From Streptomyces sp. NBC_00353 (GTDB taxonomy: Bacteria; Actinomycetota; Actinomycetes; Streptomycetales; Streptomycetaceae), in the NCBI RefSeq assembly GCF_036108815.1, contig NZ_CP107985.1:6879501-6943500 (forward strand): a stretch of 64,000 nucleotides of DNA, read 5' to 3'. Numbering within the stretch: position 1 is the stretch's first letter; every line of letters starts with the position of its first letter. Below, piece after piece: positions 40,653 to 51,788 of this stretch. Below the pieces are notes generated by a model, which saw only the letters and a program-made list of their open reading frames with translations, had not been told where the DNA came from and searched no databases. Both the position numbers and the translations under genes were made by a program.

Positions 40653-42002
40653 ATGGCTGCTGCATCCGATCCGTCGGAAGAGCTCGTCGCTCTTGCCGCC
40701 GAGGCGTATGTCTACGGATATCCGCTGGTCTTCGACCTGTCGACGGCCGAGGACTTCATGCAGGTGGGTGTCGGTCCGCTGGCGCCCACCCCGTTCAATC
40801 ACTTTGCGCACTCGGGCCGATTGGCGGACCCCGGCACCCACCTCGCCTCCGTCGGCATCGACACGCTCTGCTCGGTCGCCCAGCTCGACCTCTCCGGTGG
40901 GCCGATCCGGCTGCATGTCCCCGACACCGACGGTGCGTACTACGTGCTGCAGTTCGTGGACACCTGGACCAACAACTTCGCGTACGTCGGCCGCCGCGCC
41001 ACCGGGACGGATGAGGGCGACTGGCTCGTCGTGCCGCCGGGCTGGGCGGGCAGTGAGCCCCGTGGGGTGCGTGGGGTGATCGATGCGCCGACCTCCGTGG
41101 TCTCCGTCGTCGGCCGCATCGCCTGCGACGGCCCCGACGACGTGGAGCGGGTCCGGGCGCTGCAGAAGCAGCTCACGCTCACCCACCTCGAACCCGGGAC
41201 GCACCGCACGGGACTGCCCGCGCCCGACACCGACGTACCGGAGCAACTGCGCTTCTTCGAGCAGCTCAGGGTGTGGATGGCCGACTTCCCGCCGGCTGCC
41301 GCCGACTGTGCGTACCAGGACCGGTTCCAGCCGCTGGGGCTGCTGGAGGAGGGGCCTTCGCCGTACGTCTCGGCCGATCCCGCCCTGGTACGCGCACTCG
41401 TCGAAGGGATGGAGCGCGGCAGGGCCCGCGTGGCGGAGGCCGGGCGGCCGGGTGCGGCGGAGGGTGGGCGCTGGGTGATGGATCCGCATCTCTTCGACTA
41501 CAACCTGGACCGTTTCGGGGTGGGGACGATCGACTCGCCGGAGTGGAAGATCGCCGACCGGGAGGCGTCCTACCTGGTCAGGGCAGTGGCGGCGCGCACC
41601 GCGCCGTGGGGGGCCCATGGGTACGAGGCCGTGTCCGCACACACCTCCCACGACACCGACGGTCATCGGCTGAACGGCGCCCACTCCTATGTGCTGCGCT
41701 TCGAGCAGCCGCCGCCGGTCGGGGCGTTCTGGTCCGTGACCATGTACGACGCCCCGGACGGCCGCCTCGTCGAGAACCCGGCGGGCCGGTACGCGATCGG
41801 TGACCGCACGCCCGGGCTGGTGCGTGCGGACGACGGGTCGCTGACCATTCACCTGCGGAAGGAACGCCCTGCGGACCCCGCGGCGGCGGCGAACTGGCTG
41901 CCCGTGCCGGACGGGGACTTCCGGCCCGTGCTCAGGCTCTACACGCCGGGGCGTGCGGTGCTCGACGGCAGTTATGAGATCCCCGCGGTCGAGCGGGGCT
42001 GA
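40653..42002 (+). CDS. DUF1254/DUF1214 domain protein
   Basis: A 449-residue protein. The DUF1254 region at about 15-150 shows EAYVYGYPLV, FNHFAHSGRL, and the pattern TLCSVAQLDLSGGPIRLHVP with YYVLQFVDTWTNNFAYVG. The DUF1214 region at about 320-445 shows SYVLRFEQPPPVGAFWSVTM and ends LRLYTPGRAVLDGSYEIP. These beta-rich proteins are common, and no enzyme reaction is established for this branch. No signal peptide is seen. The ATG at 40653 follows GGAGG. Confidence 0.88.
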   Translation: MAAASDPSEELVALAAEAYVYGYPLVFDLSTAEDFMQVGVGPLAPTPFNHFAHSGRLADPGTHLASVGIDTLCSVAQLDLSGGPIRLHVPDTDGAYYVLQFVDTWTNNFAYVGRRATGTDEGDWLVVPPGWAGSEPRGVRGVIDAPTSVVSVVGRIACDGPDDVERVRALQKQLTLTHLEPGTHRTGLPAPDTDVPEQLRFFEQLRVWMADFPPAAADCAYQDRFQPLGLLEEGPSPYVSADPALVRALVEGMERGRARVAEAGRPGAAEGGRWVMDPHLFDYNLDRFGVGTIDSPEWKIADREASYLVRAVAARTAPWGAHGYEAVSAHTSHDTDGHRLNGAHSYVLRFEQPPPVGAFWSVTMYDAPDGRLVENPAGRYAIGDRTPGLVRADDGSLTIHLRKERPADPAAAANWLPVPDGDFRPVLRLYTPGRAVLDGSYEIPAVERG

Positions 42003-42063
42003 GACCGGTCCGGGGCACCCGCTTGCCGGGGGCGATGTCAGTGGGCCGGTACACACTGGAGGC

Positions 42064-42291
42064 ATGTGCCGCAGCATCAAGACCCTTCGCCCGCCCGCCA
42101 TCCCCGAAGAGGCCACCGAGGAGGACATCCGGGCCGCCGCCCTGCAGTTCGTACGCAAGGTGTCCGGCTTCCGCGCTCCGGCCGCGCACAATCAGGAGGT
42201 GTTCGACCGGGCCGTCGACGAGATCGCCGAAGCGACCGCCCGACTGCTGGACGGTCTTGAGGTGAGAGGGGCGCCCGTCAGGACGTCTTAG
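42064..42291 (+). CDS. DUF2277 family protein
   Basis: A 75-residue protein beginning MCRSIKTLRPPAIPEEATEE, the hallmark of the DUF2277 family (MCRSIKxLR), then an all-helical body with VRKVSGFRAP and ATARLLDGL. It is probably a small nucleic-acid or cofactor-binding helical protein; no function is known. TGGAGG precedes the ATG. It converges with and overlaps the DedA gene by 14 bp. Confidence 0.88.
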   Translation: MCRSIKTLRPPAIPEEATEEDIRAAALQFVRKVSGFRAPAAHNQEVFDRAVDEIAEATARLLDGLEVRGAPVRTS

Positions 42292-42958
42292 GTGCCGAAG
42301 CCGCTGCGGTGGCCGTCGCGGGGGTGGCTGCTGCCGCAGCGGGGCGGCGCATCAGGTACGCGGCCAGCGCGCCGGCCACGAACAGGGCCAGCACCGAGAC
42401 CGCCGTGCCCAGCCATGTCGTGCCGAGCCACTGCCCGCCGAAGTAGCCGAGGCCCACGCTGTAGCCCGCCCAGGCCACGCCGGCCAGGGCCGACCAGGGC
42501 AGGAATTCCTTCACCTTGCGGTGCGCCGCGCCCGCGCCCAGGGAGACGACCGAGCGGCCCGCCGGGGCGAAGCGGGCGATGACGACGAGGATGCCGCCGC
42601 CGCGGCTCAGGGCCGCGCCGAGACGTTCCTGCGCGGTGGTGAGGCGGCGGGAGCGGGCGATGGCGCGGTCCAGCCGGTCTCCGCCGCGCCAGGCCAGGCG
42701 GTACGCGACGAGGTCGCCGAGCACCGAGGCGGTGGCCGCGCTCAGGATCAGCGCGAGGAGCGACGGAACCTGAGGGACCTCTCCGGCGGAGCCGGCCGCG
42801 CCCGCGACCGAGGTCGTGCCGGCGGCGGCCGCAGTGGCCGCGGTGATCACCAGGACCCCGCTGGGCAGCACGGGCAGGAAGACGTCCAGGAGCACCGAGA
42901 GGGCGACCACCGCATAGATCCATGGGCTGCCGGTCAGCGCACCCATACTCTCGAGCAC
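42278..42958 (-). CDS. DedA family (SNARE-associated) membrane protein
   Basis: A 226-residue membrane protein of the DedA superfamily, now linked to lipid flipping and envelope homeostasis. Characteristic features are the re-entrant region DVFLPVLPSGVLVI near the start, the conserved RFAPAGRSVVSLGAG (usually RFxPxxR) near residue 130, and the helix AGYSVGLGYFGGQ. Five hydrophobic segments are seen. An internal Ala/Gly/Ser linker (about 42-62) is longer than usual. The C-terminal tail is Ala/Thr-rich. Confidence 0.85.
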   Translation of the reverse strand: MLESMGALTGSPWIYAVVALSVLLDVFLPVLPSGVLVITAATAAAAGTTSVAGAAGSAGEVPQVPSLLALILSAATASVLGDLVAYRLAWRGGDRLDRAIARSRRLTTAQERLGAALSRGGGILVVIARFAPAGRSVVSLGAGAAHRKVKEFLPWSALAGVAWAGYSVGLGYFGGQWLGTTWLGTAVSVLALFVAGALAAYLMRRPAAAAATPATATAAASAPKTS

Positions 42959-43107
42959 CTTCGCGTACTCCCCGTTCGTTTCAACGCCGCGACGTCGCAG
43001 GGGAGCGGCAGGGGCGGCAGGGCCAGCTGTACAGCGTACGCCTGCCGTTTACCTGCACATCATTACGCGCGGGGGATGTTGTGCACCTCACGTGTCACAT
43101 GTGACAC

Positions 43108-43144
43108 GCCTGCCCCACAGGCCTCGGGGGCCGGTGGGGCAGGC
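43108..43144. terminator. Terminator after DoxX gene
   Basis: Perfect 11-bp arms GCCTGCCCCAC (43108-43118) and GTGGGGCAGGC (43134-43144), 26 bp beyond the DoxX stop codon. Confidence 0.75.
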
Positions 43145-43169
43145 GCGGCAACACGGGACACGCTGCGGC

Positions 43170-43628
43170 TCAGGCCGCGACCGCCGGTGCCTGTTCGTGG
43201 GTGCGGTCCTCGCTGGGCTCCGCATCACTCCGCCGCGCGAACAGCCGGTCCAGGGCCAGGGAGCCGGGGCCGGTGAAGACCAGCAACAGGAACACCCAGC
43301 AGAAGACCGCCGACGGCTCGCCGCCGTTCTGCAGCGGGAAGAGCGCCTCGGGCTGGTGGACCTTGAAGTACGCGTACGCCATGGAGCCGGAGGCGACGAA
43401 GGCGGCGATACGGGTGCCGAGGCCCAGGACGATCAGGGTGCCGCCGACGAGCTGGATGAGCGCCGCGTACCAGCCCGGCCAGGTGCCGGCGGGTATGGAG
43501 CCGCCGCCCATCGCGCCGCCGAGGACGCCGAAGAGCGAGGCGGCGCCGTGGCAGGCGAAGAGCAGGCCGACGACGATCCGGAACAGGCCGAGAGCGTAGG
43601 GCTGTGCCCGGTCAAGGCGTGTGTACAT
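43170..43628 (-). CDS. DoxX family membrane protein
   Basis: A 152-residue four-helix membrane protein of the DoxX group (hydrophobic segments about 13-33, 55-75, 78-95 and 105-125), starting MYTRLDRAQPYALGLFRIVV and containing HGAASLFG. DoxX relatives take part in thiol or redox balance in actinobacteria, in some cases with a superoxide dismutase partner, but no such partner lies here. GGAGG lies upstream of the ATG. Upstream, 43695-43720, is an AT-rich stretch with cttgcaag that could be an operator. Confidence 0.85.
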   Translation of the reverse strand: MYTRLDRAQPYALGLFRIVVGLLFACHGAASLFGVLGGAMGGGSIPAGTWPGWYAALIQLVGGTLIVLGLGTRIAAFVASGSMAYAYFKVHQPEALFPLQNGGEPSAVFCWVFLLLVFTGPGSLALDRLFARRSDAEPSEDRTHEQAPAVAA

Positions 43629-43740
43629 GGGGGGAGGGCTCCTTCGGTCGTGGGGGACGAGTACCGATTGAGCGCCTCAGGTTAGGGTGACCTCACTAGT
43701 GCTTGCAAGTTCAACATTTTGCCGACTGGCTGAAAGTTGC

Positions 43741-45447
<1,707 letters not shown>

Positions 45448-45567
45448 GAGGTGTCCTCCTCGCGTCGTTCCGTACGGACGGGGCCCGTGCACGTACGGAC
45501 GAAGCCCGTCGCGTGCGAGTGGGCTCCGTACCGTACGGAACGGCGGGGGAGGGGTGAGCGGTTCCGG

Positions 45568-46212
45568 TCAGCAGCCGTTGAGAACGGACTGGAGTGCGCT
45601 CTTCTCCGCCGAGTCGACGGTCAGGTTGTAGTAGTGCTTCACGTGTACCCAGGCGCGCGCGTATGTGCAGCGGTACGCGGTGCGCGACGGCAGCCACTCC
45701 GCCGGATCCTGGTCGCCCTTGGACTGGTTGACGTTGTCCGTGACCGCGATGAGCTGCGGGCGCGTCAGGTCGTTGGCGAAGGACTGGCGTTGGGCGGTGG
45801 TCCAGCCGCTCGCACCGGAGCGCCAGGCCTCGGCGAGCGGGACCATGTGGTCGATGTCCAGATCGGAAGCGGCGGTCCAGCTGGCCCCGTCGTACTCCGA
45901 GTACCAACTGCCGCTGACGGCCGTGCAGCTGGAGTTCTGCGTCACGTTCGTGCCGTCCCGCTTCAGGACGACCTCGCGGGTGTCGCAGGCGCCCGACTGG
46001 GTTATCCAGTGCGGGAACAGGTCCCGGCTGTAGCCGGTCGACGATCCTTCCGCCGAGACGGTCAGCTGGCTCAGGTAGGTGCGTGCGGTGGACGCGGCGA
46101 CCGGCGTGGGCATGGCGGCCTGGGCGGTGGGCGCGGTGAGCAGTCCGCTGGTTACGGCCAGTGCGGCGGATGCGACGACGACGCCGATGCGACGCGCGTA
46201 GATACCTGACAT
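45568..46212 (-). CDS. Secreted HNH-family nuclease (DUF1524)
   Basis: A 214-residue protein. The signal peptide at 1-32 ends AQA-A. The mature part has CDTRE...C disulphide-type cysteines and the His-Me core DLDIDHMVPLAEAW (HNH-like H near residue 121), then TDNVNQSKGDQDPAEWLPS with the metal-binding Asn/Lys/Asp pattern of DUF1524. Such enzymes are extracellular nucleases for nutrient scavenging. It ends in Cys after a helical tail. Monocistronic, with GGGAG before the ATG. Confidence 0.9.
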   Translation of the reverse strand: MSGIYARRIGVVVASAALAVTSGLLTAPTAQAAMPTPVAASTARTYLSQLTVSAEGSSTGYSRDLFPHWITQSGACDTREVVLKRDGTNVTQNSSCTAVSGSWYSEYDGASWTAASDLDIDHMVPLAEAWRSGASGWTTAQRQSFANDLTRPQLIAVTDNVNQSKGDQDPAEWLPSRTAYRCTYARAWVHVKHYYNLTVDSAEKSALQSVLNGC

Positions 46213-46391
46213 GCGAACTCCCTTGATGTGGGGGGGATCTTGGGCGGGCGACCTGTGGACCCGGTCATCGTGGCGGCGCCAGGTTTCTGTGGAGTGGGCG
46301 CCAGGTAACAGAGTGGCGACATGTGCACGTCACATCAAGGGGTACGACAGCTCTGACGCACCGACAGTTCGGCGCCGCGGGGAGCTGATTC

Positions 46392-47165
46392 GTGTCGGAC
46401 GCCGGGGCGGGCCCGTCCTATGGTGGCCGCGTGCTGCTTCCGGTCAACATCACGCTCGGCGTCGTCCTCGCCCTGTTGCTCGCGGCGGCTGCCGTCGTCG
46501 CCGCCGTGGCCTCGCTCGGCCGGTCGCGCGAGATCGTCCTGGCCGGGCTGCGGGCCGCGGTCCAACTCGCCGCCGTCTCCGTGCTCATCGGCTGGGTGGT
46601 CCGCTCGTTGCCGGCGCTGCTCGGCTTCGTGGCGCTGATGTACGCGGTCGCGGTACGGACCGCCGGGCGCCGGATCACCGGGAACCGCACCTGGTGGTGG
46701 GCTGCCCTGCCGATCGCCGCGGGGGTCGCGCCGGTGATTGCCGTCCTGTTGCTCACCGGGCTCCTGCCGGTCCGCGGCATTGCGCTGATCCCGGTCACGG
46801 GCATCCTCATCGGAGGTGCGCTCACCGCGACCGTGCTCGGCGGGCGGCGCGCCCTGGACGAACTGACCATGCGGCGCGGGGAGGTGGAGGCGGGGATGGC
46901 GCTCGGGCTGCTCGACCGTGACGCGCGGATGGAGATCGCCCGGCCCGCGGCGTCGGAGGCGCTGCTGCCGGGGCTGGACCAGACGCGGACGGTGGGGCTC
47001 GTCACGCTGCCCGGGGCGTTCGTGGGCATGCTGCTGGGCGGCGCCTCACCGGTTCAGGCGGGGGCTGTGCAGCTGTTCGTGCTGGTCGCGCTGATGGCCG
47101 TGCAGGCAGTGGCCGTCGCGACGGTCCTCGAACTCGTGGCGCGCGGACGGATGTACCGGGACTGA
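46392..47165 (+). CDS. FetB/UPF0014-type ABC permease
   Basis: A 257-residue membrane protein with six to seven hydrophobic segments and the family signatures RTAGRRITGN, RRALDELTMRRGEVEAGMALG and PGAFVGMLLGGASPVQAGAVQL. In E. coli FetB works with the ATPase FetA in metal export. No ATPase gene is adjacent here, so it is an orphan or uses a remote partner. The start is GTG 46392 with GGGGAG; a second in-frame GTG at 46431 would remove 13 residues. Confidence 0.82.
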   Translation: MSDAGAGPSYGGRVLLPVNITLGVVLALLLAAAAVVAAVASLGRSREIVLAGLRAAVQLAAVSVLIGWVVRSLPALLGFVALMYAVAVRTAGRRITGNRTWWWAALPIAAGVAPVIAVLLLTGLLPVRGIALIPVTGILIGGALTATVLGGRRALDELTMRRGEVEAGMALGLLDRDARMEIARPAASEALLPGLDQTRTVGLVTLPGAFVGMLLGGASPVQAGAVQLFVLVALMAVQAVAVATVLELVARGRMYRD

Positions 47166-47212
47166 GCTTCCGGGAAGGGGCCGGGGGCTGTCCCCGGCCG
47201 ACCGGCCGGACG

Positions 47213-47878
47213 CTACTGGAGGGCGCTGATGTGCAGGTGGATCGAGCCGTCGGCCGACGCCTCCACGCGGATCTGCGTCAGATCCTCGACGTGCGCGTCC
47301 GGCGCCAGCGCCGCGGCGCGCGGGCCGACGCCCACGACACGCATGCCGGCCGCCCGGCCCGCCGCGATGCCGGCCTCCGAGTCCTCGAAGACGATGCAGT
47401 CCGCCGGGGCGAAGCCCAGTTCGGCCGCGCCCTTGAGGAAGCCCTCGGGGTCGGGCTTGCTGGCGCCGACGCATTCCGCTGTGACGCGGATGCTCGGCAT
47501 CCGCAGTCCCGCTGCCGTCATCCGGGCCCGGGCCAGCGCCTCGTCCGCCGAGGTCACCAGGGCGTGCGGGAGTCCGGTGATCGCGTCCAGGAAGGCGGGG
47601 GCGCCGCCGATCGGGACCACTCCCTCGGTGTCGGCGGTCTCCTCGGCGAGCATCACGCGGTTGTCCGCGTAGTTCTGCTCCATCGGGCGGTGCGGGAGAA
47701 GCACCGCCATCGTGGCGTACCCCTGGCGCCCGTGGACCACCTTGAGCGCGGCCTCCGGATCCAGACCCTCCCGCAGTGCCCACCGCCGCCAGCAGCGCTC
47801 CACCACGGCGTCGGAGTTCACGAGGGTGCCGTCCATGTCGAGCAGGAGGGCACTTGCGGTGAGGACGGTGGCCGGCAT
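47213..47878 (-). CDS. HAD-family sugar-phosphate phosphatase
   Basis: A 221-residue haloacid-dehalogenase hydrolase, subfamily IA. Motif I is LLLDMDGTLVNSD with the nucleophile Asp14, motif II is ALVTSAD, motif III is the Lys in SKPDPEGF, and motif IV is VFEDSEAGIAAGRAAG. The helical cap (about 20-85) resembles that of 2-deoxyglucose-6-phosphate or glycerol-phosphate phosphatases, but the substrate is uncertain. I chose the ATG at 47878; the frame is open 17 codons further. Confidence 0.9.
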   Translation of the reverse strand: MPATVLTASALLLDMDGTLVNSDAVVERCWRRWALREGLDPEAALKVVHGRQGYATMAVLLPHRPMEQNYADNRVMLAEETADTEGVVPIGGAPAFLDAITGLPHALVTSADEALARARMTAAGLRMPSIRVTAECVGASKPDPEGFLKGAAELGFAPADCIVFEDSEAGIAAGRAAGMRVVGVGPRAAALAPDAHVEDLTQIRVEASADGSIHLHISALQ

Positions 47879-48053
47879 CGGCGGTCTCCAGGCGGGGGGA
47901 AAGAGGGCAACGCGGGGTGACGCGAACAAGCAGGTGAAGAGAACAAGCAGCCCCGCCCGCCGGTCAGGGAGTGCGGGCGAGGGCTACTTTGTTCCATCAC
48001 GATACAAAAACCTGCCCAGGAAAGCGAATCCCCACCGTGGCGTATCCCTGCCG

Positions 48054-49082
48054 TCAGGACCGGCCGCGGCCCGTCGTCTCCGCCTCCAGCGCGCGCCGGG
48101 TGTTCGGACCGTAGACGCCGGCCGGATCGCCCTCGATGGACTTGTACGACTGATAGACGCTCACCGCGTGCTCGACCTGGCCCGTGTAGTCGCCGTCGTC
48201 GGGCCCCCGGTACAGCCACACCTCCTGCAGCCGCCGTTGCAGCTCGGCCACCGCGGGGCCGTGATCGCCGCGCTGCAGCGTGCGACCGTGCGGTTTCGCG
48301 ATCGACGGGGCGGACGACGTCCCGGCGGACTCCTCGGCGGAGGCCGGGGCCGACGGCACGGCCGGATGCGACGAGCCGGCGGACGGGGAGGGCGAGGCGC
48401 TCGCCGACGGCGAGGCGGAGGCGGATGCGGACGGAGACGCGGAGGCCGAAGGTGAGACGGACGGAGATGCGGACGCCGACGGCGATGCATCGGGTGAGGT
48501 GGACGCATCGGGGGCGGTCGACACCACGGTGCTCGGCAGAGCCTGCTCGCGGTCGGCGTCCCCCTGGCCGTCCCCGCTGAACAGTCCGCCGACGAACGTC
48601 GCGGCGCCCACCACCGTGATCACGGCCGCGCCCACGGCGAGCGCCGCGAACGGGCGGCGACGGCGTGGCTGCACCGGATCCACCCGGCCCACGGCGTCCA
48701 TGGTGTCCGTGGCGTCCATGGTGTCGTAGCGGGGCTCCGGCGCTCCGGTGCTCTCCGGCAGTGCGGACGGCGGACCCGCCATCGCCTCCCGGTCGAGGAA
48801 CAGCGGCATCGTCGTGGCCGCGGCCGCGTCGTTCCCCGACGGGGTGTCGGCCGCCATCGCGTCGGCCGCCGTCCCGTCGCCCCCCAGCGTCACGTACGGC
48901 CGGATCCGCAGCGGATCGAAGTCCTCCGCCGCCGCTGTCTCCGCCTGCGCGGCGGCCCGTCGCGCCGCCCGCTCCGCGCACCCGCAGCCGGGCCCGGCGG
49001 AGGGTCTCCCCTCCGGTGTCCCGTCGGGTCTCTCCGCCGATCTGTTGTCCGTACCGCACTCCGGGCAGACCTGTCCGGTCAT
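48054..49082 (-). CDS. Membrane protein with zinc ribbon and peptidoglycan-binding domain
   Basis: A 342-residue type II membrane protein. The N-terminal zinc-ribbon-like MTGQVCPECGTDN with CGC near 32 is followed by a disordered acidic region, one membrane helix at about 145-165, a long Ser/Pro/Ala stalk (190-255), and a C-terminal PG_binding_1 domain (about 265-335: LQRGDHGPAVAELQRRLQEV). The domain should hold the protein to the cell wall while the ribbon stays in the cytoplasm. It is divergent from the MFS gene. Confidence 0.85.
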   Translation of the reverse strand: MTGQVCPECGTDNRSAERPDGTPEGRPSAGPGCGCAERAARRAAAQAETAAAEDFDPLRIRPYVTLGGDGTAADAMAADTPSGNDAAAATTMPLFLDREAMAGPPSALPESTGAPEPRYDTMDATDTMDAVGRVDPVQPRRRRPFAALAVGAAVITVVGAATFVGGLFSGDGQGDADREQALPSTVVSTAPDASTSPDASPSASASPSVSPSASASPSASASASPSASASPSPSAGSSHPAVPSAPASAEESAGTSSAPSIAKPHGRTLQRGDHGPAVAELQRRLQEVWLYRGPDDGDYTGQVEHAVSVYQSYKSIEGDPAGVYGPNTRRALEAETTGRGRS

Positions 49083-49202
49083 TGTTGGGTCCCCTCCCCT
49101 TGAACTGCCTGCGATTATGCAGTCCGCCGCGGTGACGCCCCAACAGGCCATAACGGTCCACTGCAGCCAGGATGGGGATGTAGTGGACCCGAGGAGAGTT
49201 TT

Positions 49203-51245
49203 ATGGCCAACCAGCTGAGCCCCCCGGCCCTGGCCCCCGGCGAAGCCCGCTCCCAGCGGACCGTCCTTGTCGCCATCGGCGCCCTGCTCCTCGGCATGCT
49301 GCTCGCCGCACTCGATCAGACCATCGTCTCCACCGCCCTGCCGACCATCGTCAGTGATCTCGGCGGCCTGGAGCACCTGTCGTGGGTGGTCACCGCCTAT
49401 CTGCTGGCGTCGACCGCCGCGACCCCGCTCTGGGGCAAGCTCGGCGACCAGTACGGGCGCAAGAAACTCTTCCAGATCGCCATCGTCATTTTCCTCGTCG
49501 GCTCCGCACTCTGCGGCATGGCCCAGAACATGCCGCAGCTGATCGGCTTCCGCGCTCTCCAGGGCCTCGGCGGCGGCGGTCTGATAGTGCTCTCGATGGC
49601 GATCGTCGGTGACATCGTCGCCCCGCGCGAACGCGGCAAGTACCAGGGCCTGTTCGGTGCGGTCTTCGGCATGACGAGCGTCCTCGGACCGCTGCTCGGC
49701 GGCCTCTTCACCGAGCACCTCAGCTGGCGCTGGGTCTTCTACATCAACCTGCCGATCGGTGTCGTCGCGCTGCTCGTCATCGCCGCCGTACTGCACATCC
49801 CGGTCCGCGCGGCCAAGCACACCATCGACTACCTGGGCACCTTCCTCATCGCCGCGGTGGCCACCTGTCTGGTCCTGGTCGCCTCACTCGGCGGCACCAC
49901 CTGGGCCTGGGGCTCGGCACAGATCATCGGGCTGGCCGTCCTCAGCGTGCTGCTGCTGATCGCTTTCGTGTACGTCGAGCGGCGCGCCGCCGAACCCGTA
50001 CTGCCGCCGAAGCTGTTCCGGATCCGGACGTTCAGCCTCGTCGCCGTCATCAGCTTCGTCATCGGCTTCGCCATGTTCGGTGCGATGACCTATCTGCCGA
50101 CGTTCCTGCAGGTCGTGCACAACATCACGCCGACCCTGTCCGGTGTGCACCTGCTGCCGATGGTCGTCGGCCTCCTCGTCACCTCGACCCTGTCCGGCCA
50201 GATCGTCAGCCGTACCGGCCGCTGGAAGGTCTTCCCGATCCTGGGCACCGCCATCACCGCGATCGGCCTGATGCTCCTGCACCGGCTGACGGAGTTCAGC
50301 AGCACCGGGCAGATGAGCGCCTACTTCTTCGTCTTCGGTGCCGGGCTCGGTCTGGTGATGCAGGTCCTCGTGCTGGTCGTGCAGAACGCCGTCACGTACG
50401 AGGACCTGGGCGTCGCCACCTCCGGGGCGACGTTCTTCCGCTCCATCGGCGCCTCGTTCGGTGTGGCCATCTTCGGCACGATCTTCACCAACCGGCTCAC
50501 CGACAAACTCGGCGCGGCGCTCACCGGCATCACCCTGCCACCAGGCGTCGACGCCGGCCGGCTGGCCGCCGACCCGCGCGCCATCTCCCAACTGCCCCCC
50601 GCACTGCGACCCCCGGTGCTCCATGCGTTCTCGACCTCGATCACCGATGTCTTCCTGTACGCCGCCCCCGTCGTCCTGGTCGCCTTCGCCTTCGCCTGGT
50701 TCCTCAAGGAGGACAAGCTGCGCGGTTCGGTGACGGCCCCCGACAGCACCGAGACCCTGGCGTCGAATCCCGTCGAGCGGTCCTCGTACGACGAATGCGC
50801 ACGGGCCCTTTCGGTGCTCGCCACCCGCGAGGGGCGACGCGATGCCTATGTGAAGATCACCGAGCGTGCGGGGTACGACCTGCTGCCCGCGGCGAGCTGG
50901 ATGCTGCTGCGCATCAAACGGCACGGCGCCGTCGAACCCGGGCTGCTCGCGGACACCGTCCCGGTGCCGCTGCGGGTGATCAGCGACGCGGCGCGGCAGC
51001 TCGAGGAGCGAGGTCTGGCCCGGCGTGAAGGGGTGCAGCTGGTGCTCACCGACAAGGGCTCGGAGGTCGTGATGAAGCTTGCGCAGGCCCGCGAGGAATC
51101 GCTGGCCGAGCTGTTGGGCGACTGGTGGGGGCCGGAACGGCCGACCGACCTGCACAAACTCGTGGCGGAGCTGACCGCCGAGACGTGCGGATCGAGGGAG
51201 GAGCAGCCGCACGGTCCGGAGCCGAAACGGGACCACGCGGCCTGA
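49203..51245 (+). CDS. DHA2-type MFS exporter fused to MarR-like domain
   Basis: A 680-residue drug:H+ antiporter of the 14-helix DHA2 family. The motif A region GKLGDQYGRKKLF is at about 78-90, antiporter motif C-like GLFGAVFGMTSVLGPLLGG at about 158-176, and the PPG region is TGITLPPGVDAG. After helix 14 (about 505) comes a 160-residue cytoplasmic winged-helix domain (ARALSVLATREGRRDAYVKI, LPAASWMLLRIKRHGAV, and DAARQLEERGLARREGVQLV) like MarR. This fusion might sense substrate or bind DNA at the membrane. It is divergent from the peptidoglycan-binding gene. Confidence 0.88.
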   Translation: MANQLSPPALAPGEARSQRTVLVAIGALLLGMLLAALDQTIVSTALPTIVSDLGGLEHLSWVVTAYLLASTAATPLWGKLGDQYGRKKLFQIAIVIFLVGSALCGMAQNMPQLIGFRALQGLGGGGLIVLSMAIVGDIVAPRERGKYQGLFGAVFGMTSVLGPLLGGLFTEHLSWRWVFYINLPIGVVALLVIAAVLHIPVRAAKHTIDYLGTFLIAAVATCLVLVASLGGTTWAWGSAQIIGLAVLSVLLLIAFVYVERRAAEPVLPPKLFRIRTFSLVAVISFVIGFAMFGAMTYLPTFLQVVHNITPTLSGVHLLPMVVGLLVTSTLSGQIVSRTGRWKVFPILGTAITAIGLMLLHRLTEFSSTGQMSAYFFVFGAGLGLVMQVLVLVVQNAVTYEDLGVATSGATFFRSIGASFGVAIFGTIFTNRLTDKLGAALTGITLPPGVDAGRLAADPRAISQLPPALRPPVLHAFSTSITDVFLYAAPVVLVAFAFAWFLKEDKLRGSVTAPDSTETLASNPVERSSYDECARALSVLATREGRRDAYVKITERAGYDLLPAASWMLLRIKRHGAVEPGLLADTVPVPLRVISDAARQLEERGLARREGVQLVLTDKGSEVVMKLAQAREESLAELLGDWWGPERPTDLHKLVAELTAETCGSREEQPHGPEPKRDHAA

Positions 51246-51308
51246 GCCGGGCGGCCCGGTCCGCGCGCCCCGGCAGACGCCGCCCGATCCGGGGCAGCCT
51301 CGCCCGGT

Positions 51309-51788
51309 CTACAGCTCCTTGGCGAACCAGCGCTCCGCGTACGGGCTCCGGTGGTGGAACGCCGGGACTTCCGCGTAACCGTGCTTGGCGTACAGCCCGC
51401 GCGCCTCCACCAGATCGTGGCGGGTGTCCAGCCGGATCTGCCGTATGCCGAACGCACGCGCCGCGCTCTCGACGGCCGCCAGCAGCAGCCCGCCGCCACC
51501 CGTGCCGCGGAACTCCGGGCGTACGAACACCCGGGTCAGTTCCGCCACGTCCGCGTCGACCAGGAGCAGCCCGGCGCAGGCCGCCGGCTTCCCGTCGAAC
51601 CTGCCGACGACGAACTCACCGGTCGGCGGGGTGAGCCGGTCGACACCGTCGTCGGCGAGCCCCTCGTCGATCTCCCGGGCGGTCGCGGGCCGCCCCCAGT
51701 ACCGGCTGGCGACCTCGTCGTAGTAGTCCCGGCGCAGCGCGGTGGAGTCGGGGGAGTCGAAGCGATCCGGGGCAACGGTCCAGGTCAT
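51309..51788 (-). CDS. GNAT family N-acetyltransferase
   Basis: A 159-residue acetyltransferase. The acetyl-CoA loop is VFVRPEFRGTGGGGLLLAAV (R-G-x-G-x-G near residues 95-105), followed by QIRLDTRHDLVEARGLYAKH and GYAEVPAF, the usual terminal strand and loop. The ATG at 51788 is chosen because it begins a compact GNAT fold; the open frame extends 131 codons further without features. Substrate unknown. Confidence 0.87.
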   Translation of the reverse strand: MTWTVAPDRFDSPDSTALRRDYYDEVASRYWGRPATAREIDEGLADDGVDRLTPPTGEFVVGRFDGKPAACAGLLLVDADVAELTRVFVRPEFRGTGGGGLLLAAVESAARAFGIRQIRLDTRHDLVEARGLYAKHGYAEVPAFHHRSPYAERWFAKEL

